From an uncultured Parvularculaceae bacterium (lineage in GTDB: Bacteria; Pseudomonadota; Alphaproteobacteria; Caulobacterales; Parvularculaceae): a stretch of DNA of 64,000 bases. The stretch covers positions 1 through 64,000 of the forward strand of contig CAMYLZ010000027.1 in NCBI GenBank assembly GCA_947259375.1, read 5' to 3'. The notes beneath the pieces were generated by a model that saw nothing but the letters and a program-made list of their open reading frames with translations, had not been told where the DNA came from and searched no databases. Shown here piece by piece: positions 44,444-51,506 of this stretch; the first letter of the stretch is position 1, and each line of letters opens with the position of its first letter. The position numbers and the translations under genes were made by a program.

Positions 44444-45361
44444 TCAGGCGTCTGCTTGTTCCGTCGGTCTTGCGCGCGCTTCCTTGTCCATGCGCTTCAT
44501 CGCTTTTTGCAGCTTTTCAAAGGCGCGCACCTCGATCTGGCGGACCCGTTCACGCGAGACATTGTAAACCTGGCTCAACTCTTCAAGCGTCGCCGGATTG
44601 TCTTTCAACCGGCGCTCGGTGAGAATATGCTGTTCGCGTTCATTCAGCGTGCTGAGGGCCTGTTCCAACAGCCCCATGCGCATGTCATATTCATCATCAT
44701 GCGCGAGCTTGGCCTCCGGATTGACGGCGTTGTCGTCGACCAGCCAGTCCTGCCATTCGCCGCCGCCATCGGCGTCCTTGCCCATGGGCGCGTTGAGCGA
44801 CGCTTCGCCGCCGGACATGCGCCGGTTCATGGAAATGACGTCATCATGGGTGACGCCGAGCTTGGTGGCGATATGTTCGACCTGCTCCGGATTGAGATCG
44901 CCCTCATCGACGGCGTCGATCTGGCCCTTGATCTTGCGGAGGTTGAAAAACAGTTTTTTCTGCGCGGCCGTGGTGCCGATTTTCACGAGGCTCCATGAGC
45001 GCAGGATATATTCCTGGATCGAGGCGCGGATCCACCACATGGCGTAAGTGGCGAGGCGGAAGCCTTTTTCCGGGTCGAAACGTTTAACCGCCTGCATCAG
45101 GCCGACATTGCCTTCGGAAATCACTTCGCCGATCGGCAAGCCGTAACCGCGATAGCCCATGGCGATTTTCGCCACTAGCCGCAAATGCGAGGTGATCAGC
45201 TTTTGCGCCGCGTCCGGGTCTTCATGCTCGGCGAAGCGTTTCGCCAGCATATATTCCTCGTCCTTTTCCAGCATGGGAAATTTGCGGATTTCGGCAAGAT
45301 AGCGTGACAGGCTGCCTTCCGGGGTCAGCGCGGTCGCGGATGTGGTCAAAGCGTTGCTCAT
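44444..45361 (-). CDS. rpoH: RNA polymerase sigma factor RpoH (sigma-32)
   Basis: The heat-shock sigma factor, 305 aa. Region 1.2/2 shows SLSRYLAEIRKFPMLEKDEE and LPIGEVISEGNVGLMQAVKR, with FRLATYAMWWIRASIQEYIL; the RpoH box reads QKKLFFNLRKIKG; region 4 ends in NVSRERVRQIEVRAFEKLQK. It directs core polymerase to chaperone and protease promoters. It lies after rluD in the same direction, as in other alphaproteobacteria, but a 382-base gap suggests its own promoter. Confidence 0.96.
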   Translation of the reverse strand: MSNALTTSATALTPEGSLSRYLAEIRKFPMLEKDEEYMLAKRFAEHEDPDAAQKLITSHLRLVAKIAMGYRGYGLPIGEVISEGNVGLMQAVKRFDPEKGFRLATYAMWWIRASIQEYILRSWSLVKIGTTAAQKKLFFNLRKIKGQIDAVDEGDLNPEQVEHIATKLGVTHDDVISMNRRMSGGEASLNAPMGKDADGGGEWQDWLVDDNAVNPEAKLAHDDEYDMRMGLLEQALSTLNEREQHILTERRLKDNPATLEELSQVYNVSRERVRQIEVRAFEKLQKAMKRMDKEARARPTEQADA

Positions 45362-45743
45362 AAGCGCGGCGTCTTTCTCTCTCTCCTCGGCGCAATATGC
45401 GCCAGGTCTCGTCTGTTCGGGCCTTTCAAGAATTCCCCTTGAGAAAGCGTCTCTTTGCGGACGCTTGGCCGGTACATATAGGGGCCGGTCTCAGCATTCC
45501 CAAGGGGCGGGCGCGAATTCGCGACGAGCTGATACTGACGATGCTTTTCGCCGAAATTAGGGCGAAACGCCAGTCAAATGGCCGAGAGGCGAGCGAGAGC
45601 AGGGCGCGGCCCGGTTTGGTCCGGCTTTCCGGCGGGCTTTCGCGCGGCCGTGGACCAAGTTAATTGAAATAATCCGCGCAAGAATCGCAGTCTAAAGCCT
45701 GCCTTGCCCTGTATAAAATCATGTATTGGCGCGTCTTTTTACG
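45362..45743 (-). other. Intergenic region upstream of rpoH
   Basis: About 380 bases with no gene. It probably carries the rpoH promoter and leader. A CTTGAA (on the minus strand, near 45430) resembles a sigma-32 -35 box, but no matching -10 was found. AAGCGTC (45445-45451) and GACGCTT (45460-45466) form a 7-bp inverted repeat that could be a leader hairpin. Confidence 0.4.
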
Positions 45744-46793
45744 TTAAAGCGCGCGTAATGCGCTGGTCAGGTCAGCAAGATCGTCCGGCGCCGGTCGTTC
45801 GAAACGCAATGTCTCGCCGGTGATCGGGTGCGCAAAGCCCAGCACTTTTGCATGCAGCGCCTGACGGCGGAATTTTCTCAGTATGCCGAGGGCGCTGTCG
45901 GCCTCCGCGTCGCCGGGTTTGAGCCCGGCAAGGCCCGGCCCGCGCCCATAGGTCTGGTCGCCGATCAGCGGGTGGCCAATATGGGAAAGATGCGCGCGGA
46001 TCTGGTGGGTGCGCCCGGTCTCCAGTCGGCATTCGATGAGCGCGGCGACGGCGTCGCCTTTCAGCTTGGCGCGGGTTCTGCCGAACGCCTCGACCACTTT
46101 GTAATGGGTGACCGCGCGGCGGGCGGCGGCGTGGGTTTCCTCATCGACGACGGCCATTTTCTTGCGGTCGCCGGGCGCGCGCGCAAGCGCCGCATCGATG
46201 ACGCCGAAACCCGGCCGCGGCGCGCCGACGGCGACCGCTTCATAAAGGCGGTCTATATCGTGTGCGGAAAATGCGGCGGTCAGCCCCTGATGCGCCGCGT
46301 CGTTCTTGGCGATTACCAGCAGGCCGGACGTGTCCTTGTCGATGCGGTGGACAATGCCGGGCCGCGCGACGCCGCCAATGCCGGAAAGGCTGGTTCCGCA
46401 ATGATGGATGAGCGCATTGACCAGCGTGCCGGTCCAGTTGCCGGCGGCCGGGTGCACGACAAGGCCAGCCGGCTTGTTGACGACGATCAGATCCGTGTCC
46501 TCATAAACGACGTCGAGCGGGATTGCTTCAGGCTGCGGCGCAGGGTCTGCGACCGGCGGCGGCGTCAGCACAAAGGCTTCGCCCGCGCGCAGTTTCCAGG
46601 ACGGATCGGTGAAAGCCTCGCCGGCGCGGGTCAGCGCCCCCTCCTCGATCAGCGCCTTGAGCCGCGAACGGGTCAGCGCCTCAATGCGCTCGGAGAGCCA
46701 TTTGTCTATGCGTGCGCCGGCATCCGCGTCGCCTGCCGTAAAGGCGTAGGCGCCGGCCGCGTCGGGCTTGAGGGTTTGATCGTCAACAGTCAT
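45744..46793 (-). CDS. rluD: RluA/RluD-family pseudouridine synthase
   Basis: A 349-residue enzyme making pseudouridines in 23S rRNA helix 69 (by family). An S4 domain lies at about 25-75 (RIDKWLSERIEALTRSRLKA), followed by DTDLIVVNKPAGLVVHPAAG, the catalytic HRIDKDTSGLLVIAKND, and ECRLETGRTHQIRAHLSHIG. RluD is favoured over RluA or RluC by the S4 domain and by adjacency to rpoH, which is conserved in the class. Confidence 0.92.
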   Translation of the reverse strand: MTVDDQTLKPDAAGAYAFTAGDADAGARIDKWLSERIEALTRSRLKALIEEGALTRAGEAFTDPSWKLRAGEAFVLTPPPVADPAPQPEAIPLDVVYEDTDLIVVNKPAGLVVHPAAGNWTGTLVNALIHHCGTSLSGIGGVARPGIVHRIDKDTSGLLVIAKNDAAHQGLTAAFSAHDIDRLYEAVAVGAPRPGFGVIDAALARAPGDRKKMAVVDEETHAAARRAVTHYKVVEAFGRTRAKLKGDAVAALIECRLETGRTHQIRAHLSHIGHPLIGDQTYGRGPGLAGLKPGDAEADSALGILRKFRRQALHAKVLGFAHPITGETLRFERPAPDDLADLTSALRAL

Positions 46794-46841
46794 AACCGGT
46801 CAGCGGTTTAACGGCGCCGCGCGCGCCAAGCCAGCCTGGAA

Positions 46842-47339
46842 ATGAAAAAAAGACGAGCGCGCCTCGCAAGCGGACCCGAAGCGATGAATATGGATGCTGA
46901 AAAAGAAGGCGCGACAGGCGCGAATGAGGCCGAAGCCGAGGCTGCGTCGCCGTCGCAATTCGGCTCGCTCGCCGGGTCGATTGGCGCGCGCAACCTGATC
47001 ATCATCATCATCGCCATGCCCTTCGTGTTCTTTTTCGGCGTGATGGGCGCGATCGCCCTGTTCGGCAAGCCGAATGAGGCGGCGCCCGTTGCCACCGCCC
47101 CCGCCTCTCTTGTCGCGTCCCCGTCAGGCAGTGATGAGGCGGGCGTCGCCCTTCCGGCCGGCGCGGCGCCCGGTTCGATCGCGCTCGATGGCGACCGGCT
47201 GGCGGTGCGCATGGACGGGCCTGACGGCGTTGTCGTCGTGGTCTATGACCTCGCCAGAGGCGAGGTGATTGCGCGGGTGCCGTTTACGAGTGAAAGCCTT
47301 GCGATTGCCAATGAAGGCGCGGCGCCGGACGGCGATTAG
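46842..47339 (+). CDS. Single-pass membrane protein, DUF6476-like
   Basis: A 165-residue protein divergent from rluD. After a charged N-terminus, one hydrophobic helix (about 50-74: RNLIIIIIAMPFVFFFGVMG) is followed by a Pro/Ala-rich linker and a short periplasmic beta domain (SIALDGDRLAVRMDGPDG, then VYDLARGEVIARVPF). This layout resembles small alphaproteobacterial proteins annotated DUF6476 that often lie beside a pseudouridine synthase. The start is uncertain (ATG 46842, 46884 or 46890). Confidence 0.6.
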   Translation: MKKRRARLASGPEAMNMDAEKEGATGANEAEAEAASPSQFGSLAGSIGARNLIIIIIAMPFVFFFGVMGAIALFGKPNEAAPVATAPASLVASPSGSDEAGVALPAGAAPGSIALDGDRLAVRMDGPDGVVVVVYDLARGEVIARVPFTSESLAIANEGAAPDGD

Positions 47340-47342
47340 GCG

Positions 47343-47909
47343 TTATTCATCCGCCGGCTTCTTTTCAAGGCGCATTTCGAGCGCCGGCGCGCAAGCGTCG
47401 CCCGCGCAGCGCTCGCCGGTCTCAACCCATGCGCCTTTTTCGGTCAGCCGCGCATGATAGCGCATTTCAGCGCCGGGCCCGGCCGGGACCGTCCAGCGAA
47501 ATTCATTCTCGCCAATCTCCGGCGTTGTGCGCGACTGGTAGCCTTCCTTGATGAAGGCGTCGAAGCGATAGGTGCGCGCAAAGGCGTCATAGGAAAAAAC
47601 GCCAAGCGCTTTGTGCCCTTCGATTTCGGCGCCGTGCTCATTGACGGACCAGCCGCGTCCCTCGACCACAAGCACGATCCCGTCGAGATGAAAACGCACG
47701 CGTTCATCGACATAAAATGTCTCCCGGCCGTCGCGGGTCGCGCGCCATCCCTCGCCTTGCCAATCTCCTTCGAGCCAGGCGAGTTTCGCCATCGCCGCGC
47801 GCACTTGCGCCGCCGGCGGTTGGGGCGGCTGCGCCAGGGCGGGCGTCGCCGCTGCCGTCACAATTGCGCCAACCATAAGCAAGATCTTGATATTGTGCGT
47901 ATTTTTCAT
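47343..47909 (-). CDS. Secreted DUF1579-like protein
   Basis: A 188-residue protein with a signal peptide (ILLMVGAIVTAAATPALA). A lipocalin-like beta domain starts with LAWLEGDWQGEGWRATRDGR and contains GHKALGVFSYDAFARTYRFD. The WLEGxWxGEG start is shared with DUF1579-type proteins of unknown role. It has two Cys (ERCAGDAC) near the end that may form a disulfide. Confidence 0.65.
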   Translation of the reverse strand: MKNTHNIKILLMVGAIVTAAATPALAQPPQPPAAQVRAAMAKLAWLEGDWQGEGWRATRDGRETFYVDERVRFHLDGIVLVVEGRGWSVNEHGAEIEGHKALGVFSYDAFARTYRFDAFIKEGYQSRTTPEIGENEFRWTVPAGPGAEMRYHARLTEKGAWVETGERCAGDACAPALEMRLEKKPADE

Positions 47910-47956
47910 CGATCAGGGCCTCCTCCCCAATTTTTTCATTGCATCGAAACAAAAGT

Positions 47957-47973
47957 ACTTTAATTTGTAAAGT
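47957..47973. promoter_or_regulatory. Palindromic operator candidate before the membrane protein/HTH pair
   Basis: ACTTTA (47957-47962), ATTTG, TAAAGT (47968-47973): exact 6-bp arms, 18 bases before the first base of the membrane protein gene and overlapping the space where its promoter must lie. It would suit the winged-helix protein encoded second in the operon. GGAGG (47981-47985) is the ribosome-binding site. Confidence 0.5.
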
Positions 47974-47991
47974 GAAATATGGAGGCTTTTT

Positions 47992-48693
47992 ATGAACAAG
48001 GCGGATGGCGGGTCTGTAATGCGCGAAACCCCGGCGGGCGAATCGTTGGCGCGCCAATCCGAGGCGAATGAGGCTTTGGCGAGCGAGCTCGCCTATGTGC
48101 GCTCGCTTGCGGAAGAAGGCGCGACGGCGCCGCTGGTCGGCGGTTTTTATTATGTGCTGTGGGGCGGCCTGATGGGCGCGGCGGCGTTCATTACTTTTGC
48201 GGTATCGCTCGACTTTTTGCCTATCGGACGGATCGGCATGTTTGCGCCCTGGATCGTCGCCGGCGCGATCGGCTGGGCCGCCTCCATCCTTTGCGGGCGC
48301 GAACAGGGCGCCAAGCCGGGGGCGTTGACGCTCGGCAATAAAACCGCGCGGTCGGTTTGGCTCGCGGTCGGCGTCTTCATGACGCTGTTCTGGCTCGCCT
48401 TGATGTTTGTGCATGATAATTTCACCGCATTCGGCGTGCCGGCATTTTTCCTGTTCTCACTGATGTTTCCGATTGCGTTTGGCGTTTACGGCGTCGCGTT
48501 TTTTGCAACGGCGACCGCGGCGAAACTGCCCTGGCTCAAATGGTATGCGGGGCTCGCCTGGGCGTTCTCGATCCTGTGCCTGTTTCTCATGGGCGCTGAC
48601 GCGCAGTTTCTTGCCGGCGGCGTCGGCTTGCTGGCGAGTGCGGTTTTGCCGGGCGTGCTTTTAATGCGCCGCGAACCGCGAGATATCGTCTGA
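47992..48693 (+). CDS. Six-helix membrane protein of unknown function
   Basis: A 233-residue protein. A soluble N-terminus of about 45 residues (RQSEANEALASELAYVRSLA) is followed by about six membrane helices. The family is not named here; similar proteins occur in operon with small HTH_34-type regulators, as in this case (the regulator gene starts 4 bases after the stop). GGAGG 7 bases upstream supports ATG 47992. Function is unknown. Confidence 0.6.
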   Translation: MNKADGGSVMRETPAGESLARQSEANEALASELAYVRSLAEEGATAPLVGGFYYVLWGGLMGAAAFITFAVSLDFLPIGRIGMFAPWIVAGAIGWAASILCGREQGAKPGALTLGNKTARSVWLAVGVFMTLFWLALMFVHDNFTAFGVPAFFLFSLMFPIAFGVYGVAFFATATAAKLPWLKWYAGLAWAFSILCLFLMGADAQFLAGGVGLLASAVLPGVLLMRREPRDIV

Positions 48694-48696
48694 ATC

Positions 48697-49014
48697 ATGA
48701 GCGCCGATGCAGAATTTGATTATCGCGAGATAGACGACGTCATCCATGGCAGGGTCCGCCTGTCGATCATGGCGTATCTTTCAGGCGCGGATATCGCGGA
48801 TTTCAATGAGCTGAAAGCGAAAATCGGCGGCACGGACGGCAATCTTTCAGTGCATTTGCGCAAGCTCGAAGAGGCCGGCTATGTGGGCGTGACGAAACAG
48901 TTTCGCGGCCGCCGGCCGCAGACCACCTGCATGCTGACCAAGAAAGGCCGCGACGCCTGGATCGCTTATATTGCGCGTATGGAAGCGCTGCTGCACTCCA
49001 AGGCCGCGGAGTAA
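48697..49014 (+). CDS. Winged-helix DNA-binding regulator (HTH_34 type)
   Basis: A 105-residue one-domain regulator: DDVIHGRVRLSIMAYLSGAD starts helix 1, DFNELKAKIGGTDGNLSVHL is the recognition region, and KLEEAGYVGVTKQFRGRRPQ is the wing, then TTCMLTKKGRDAW. This is the pattern of PF13601 (HTH_34), related to MarR/ArsR folds. It has no ligand domain. It probably represses its own operon through the palindrome at 47957-47973. Confidence 0.82.
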   Translation: MSADAEFDYREIDDVIHGRVRLSIMAYLSGADIADFNELKAKIGGTDGNLSVHLRKLEEAGYVGVTKQFRGRRPQTTCMLTKKGRDAWIAYIARMEALLHSKAAE

Positions 49015-49024
49015 CGCCGGAAAA

Positions 49025-49498
49025 ATGCCGCCTGAAATCACCTTTGTCCGCCTCAGCGCGGTCGCGCCGCGCGAGATTATCGACCATATGTCCGATCCGC
49101 GCGTGGCGACGCATCTGCCGCTTTTGACCGGCGCTTTCGATCAGCGCGCCTGCGCGGCGTTTCTCGACGCCAAGGACGCCTGCTGGCGGCGCGACGGCCT
49201 TGGTCATTGGGCGATCCTCGCCGATGGCGTCTATGCCGGCTGGGGCGGGTTTCAAAAAGAAGGCGTGGAATGGGATTTCGGCCTGGTGCTGAAGCCTGAC
49301 TATTTCGGCCTTGGCGTGCGGGTCGCGAAAAAGGCGCTCGTTTTCGCACGCAACGATCCGCGTATTCCGTACGTGACATTTATGTTGGCGGAGTCGCGAA
49401 AACACTTGCGGGCGTTTGACCGGCTCGGCGCCGGTTATGTGGGCGAGACGCGCTATGGCGACGCCGTCTTTGTGAAATACCGTCTTGATACGAATTGA
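49025..49498 (+). CDS. GNAT-family N-acetyltransferase
   Basis: A 157-residue acetyltransferase. The acetyl-CoA binding region is seen as DFGLVLKPDYFGLGVRVAKK (the QxxGxG/A-type loop is degenerate: YFGLGV). A typical C-terminal strand follows (FDRLGAGYVGETRYGDAVFV). It transfers an acetyl group to an amine of unknown identity. ATG 49025 starts 10 bases after the HTH gene stop, so it may belong to the same transcript. Confidence 0.75.
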   Translation: MPPEITFVRLSAVAPREIIDHMSDPRVATHLPLLTGAFDQRACAAFLDAKDACWRRDGLGHWAILADGVYAGWGGFQKEGVEWDFGLVLKPDYFGLGVRVAKKALVFARNDPRIPYVTFMLAESRKHLRAFDRLGAGYVGETRYGDAVFVKYRLDTN

Positions 49499-49529
49499 AT
49501 AGGCGCCTGGCGCGCCATGCCCGGCGGTT

Positions 49530-49814
49530 CTATTTGCGCGACGACAAGAGGCGCGCAATCAGCCAGATCGGAATAACGACCGCCGCGCCGATCAGCAAAT
49601 AGCCGGCGAGCGTTGCAAGGATCTCCGAGACATTCTCACCCAGCGCGCTGGCAAGGTTTGAAATATTGCGCAACACCCCGCGCCAGAATTCGCGCGGCCC
49701 GATGCCGAGAAATGAAAAAATCGCGCCGACGATGATGCTGGCGATGAAAAGCTGCAGGATCGTCTTGCCTGTGCTGCGCCCTGACCCGCGCGGATTTACG
49801 TCGTTGTTCGTCAT
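49530..49814 (-). CDS. Small two-helix membrane protein (DUF6460-like)
   Basis: A 94-residue protein with two hydrophobic segments (TILQLFIASIIVGAIFSFLG and a second one, about 68-88), separated by REFWRGVLRNISNLASALGE. This matches small alphaproteobacterial DUF6460-type integrase-like named membrane proteins without known role. No ribosome-binding site of note. Confidence 0.6.
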   Translation of the reverse strand: MTNNDVNPRGSGRSTGKTILQLFIASIIVGAIFSFLGIGPREFWRGVLRNISNLASALGENVSEILATLAGYLLIGAAVVIPIWLIARLLSSRK

Positions 49815-50425
49815 GCTTCACGCTCCCGACGGCGAGGCCCTCGCCCAGACTGGAAAATCTAGGCGCGATTAACGCGGTGATCAACGGGATGGCAAAGCCC
49901 TTTGATAAAGGGGCGACCGGGCGCGGCGTAGGGCTGCGGGCGCGCCCGGTCGCTAGCGGCTTCGGGGGCCGCTAACAAGGCCGCCCTGCGGCCGGGTGAA
50001 CACCTGCTTCCCCTCAGGTGAACGCCCGACCGCGATTAAGGCGGCTTTGCATAAAGATTCCGTAGACGGACGGAAAGAATTGTTTTGCGGCGCGGCGCGC
50101 AACAGGCTGGCGCGATGACGCAAGCCCGGCGTGCGCCGGGCGTCGGCGCACCCGGTCTGTGCGTCCGGTGCGGCAACGCCATGAACGGGCGTCGCCATCG
50201 TCAATTGGCGCAGGCGCATGCGAGTTCTCCCCAGAACAGCCCGGCCGTCCGGGCTTTTGCTCGATGCTTCTATCTACAACCCTTCAATAATAGTGCAATT
50301 GAGTTAAATCAAAATGAAAGACTGTGTTCGGCCAGCGTATACTATATCCAACTAAACGTCACGAAATTCGCGATATTTAAAATTCCGTAATCTGAAAATT
50401 GTTCCATAATGAGAAACGCCAAGCG
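49815..50425. other. 611-base intergenic region with hairpin array and AT-rich segment
   Basis: No convincing gene. The left part (49913-50020) holds four successive hairpins. Further hairpins are at 50124-50141 (GCCCGGCG/CGCCGGGC) and 50238-50255 (AGCCCGG/CCGGGCT followed by T). From about 50260 to 50425 the DNA turns strongly AT-rich, with TATACT at 50338-50343 that could be a -10 box. A small RNA gene is possible but not shown. The open frame 49953-50219 on the minus strand follows the palindromes and is not believed. Confidence 0.5.
49913..50020. repeat. Array of four palindromes
   Basis: (1) 13-bp exact arms GCGACCGGGCGCG (49913-49925) and CGCGCCCGGTCGC (49941-49953). (2) TAGCGGC (49954-49960) and GCCGCTA (49968-49974). 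(3) GGCCGC (49979-49984) and GCGGCC (49988-49993). (4) CACCTG (50001-50006) and CAGGTG (50015-50020). They follow one another almost without gaps. An RNA structure or an intergenic mobile repeat are the main options. Confidence 0.6.
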
Positions 50426-51298
50426 TTAAGCTTGGTTTTCTGTCAGTACGGTCCGGGTCGGGAAGGGAATGGAAACCCCTTCGGCGTCGAACCGCTCCTT
50501 GACCGCTTTTACCAGCGCCCATTTGACCGCGAAATAATCGGCGCGCTCGACCCATACGCGGCAAGTAATGTCCACGGACCAGTCGCCTAGTTTGTCGACC
50601 GCAATCACCGGTTCGGGATCGGTCTTGATGCGGGCGTCTTTCGCGGCTTCCTCGCCGATCAGCGCCATTGCCTTGTCAAGATCGTCCTCATAAGAAACCC
50701 CGAATATGAGATCGACCCGGCGGGTGGCGTAGCCTGCATAATTGGTGATGATGTTGTCGAATATCTTGCCATTGGGAACGATGATTTTCTTGTTGTCGGG
50801 CGTCGCCAGTTCCGTCGTGACCAGGCCGATATTCTTGACCGTGCCGGAAACGCCTGCCGCCTCGACAAAATCGCCGACATCGAAAGGGCGGAAACCGAGC
50901 ATCATCACGCCGGAGGCCACATGACCGAGCTTGCCCTGTAGCGCGAGGCCGATGGCGAGCCCGCCGGCGCCGATGATGGCGGCGAAGCTAGTGGTCGGCA
51001 CGCCGAAAACGCCGAGCGTGGTGATGATCACCAGCGCGACGAGCGCGTAATAAATGAGGCTTGAAAGAAAGCCGCCCAGCGTTTCGTCGAACCGCGCGGT
51101 GCGCGCGAAAGCGGCGGCGGCGGCGCGTTTGAGCCGGCCGGCGATCCACAGGCCGGCGACCAGCACCACCAGCGCGCCGGCGACGCTCGGCAGAAAAGCG
51201 ACGCCCCGGTCGAGCATTCCTTGCGCAAAAGCGAGGGCGAAATCGAAATTGCGCGATAGCGGTTCGCCGGCGGCGGCGCTGAGCGTCCAAGCATGCAT
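50426..51298 (-). CDS. MscS-family small-conductance mechanosensitive channel
   Basis: A 290-residue channel. Helices at about 30-55, 72-95 and 105-130 are followed by the pore helix pattern GAGGLAIGLALQGKLGHVAS and GVMMLGFRPFDVGDFVEAAG, then the beta domain (GTVKNIGLVTTELATPDNKK, then IVPNGKIFDNIITNY) and an alpha/beta C-terminus ending with IPFPTRTV. It opens under membrane tension. Length matches E. coli MscS (286 aa). Confidence 0.95.
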   Translation of the reverse strand: MHAWTLSAAAGEPLSRNFDFALAFAQGMLDRGVAFLPSVAGALVVLVAGLWIAGRLKRAAAAAFARTARFDETLGGFLSSLIYYALVALVIITTLGVFGVPTTSFAAIIGAGGLAIGLALQGKLGHVASGVMMLGFRPFDVGDFVEAAGVSGTVKNIGLVTTELATPDNKKIIVPNGKIFDNIITNYAGYATRRVDLIFGVSYEDDLDKAMALIGEEAAKDARIKTDPEPVIAVDKLGDWSVDITCRVWVERADYFAVKWALVKAVKERFDAEGVSIPFPTRTVLTENQA

Positions 51299-51424
51299 TT
51301 TGCGCGTCTCCTTGCGGTCTGAAAGCGGCGGTGATTATCGGTGATTCTTGCTGCGCGTATTAGTTGCAATGGCGGGTCGAAAATACAACTTTTGTGATGA
51401 AAATAGCCATGAATCCCGCTTTTG

Positions 51425-51440
51425 GTGGATAGTTATCCAC
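51425..51440. promoter_or_regulatory. Palindrome with DnaA-box-like halves
   Basis: GTGGATA-GT-TATCCAC is a perfect 16-bp palindrome in the divergent region between mscS and the DUF2793 gene. The right half with the preceding T gives TTATCCAC, 8 of 9 bases of the DnaA box. It may bind a regulator or DnaA; no other boxes were noticed. Confidence 0.35.
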
Positions 51441-51506
51441 GGGGGTCGGCCGTGGGTTTAAGATGCGCGTCATTGGTTTTTTTGTCGCGTATCGGAGTCT
51501 TCGGCC

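Noticed and set aside
45405-45445. Sigma-32 promoter for rpoH
   Set aside because: A CTTGAA is present on the minus strand but no CCCCAT-like -10 lies at the right distance.
49953-50219. Possible 88-aa gene on the minus strand
   Set aside because: It reads straight through the palindrome array and its peptide is what those repeats would encode by chance.
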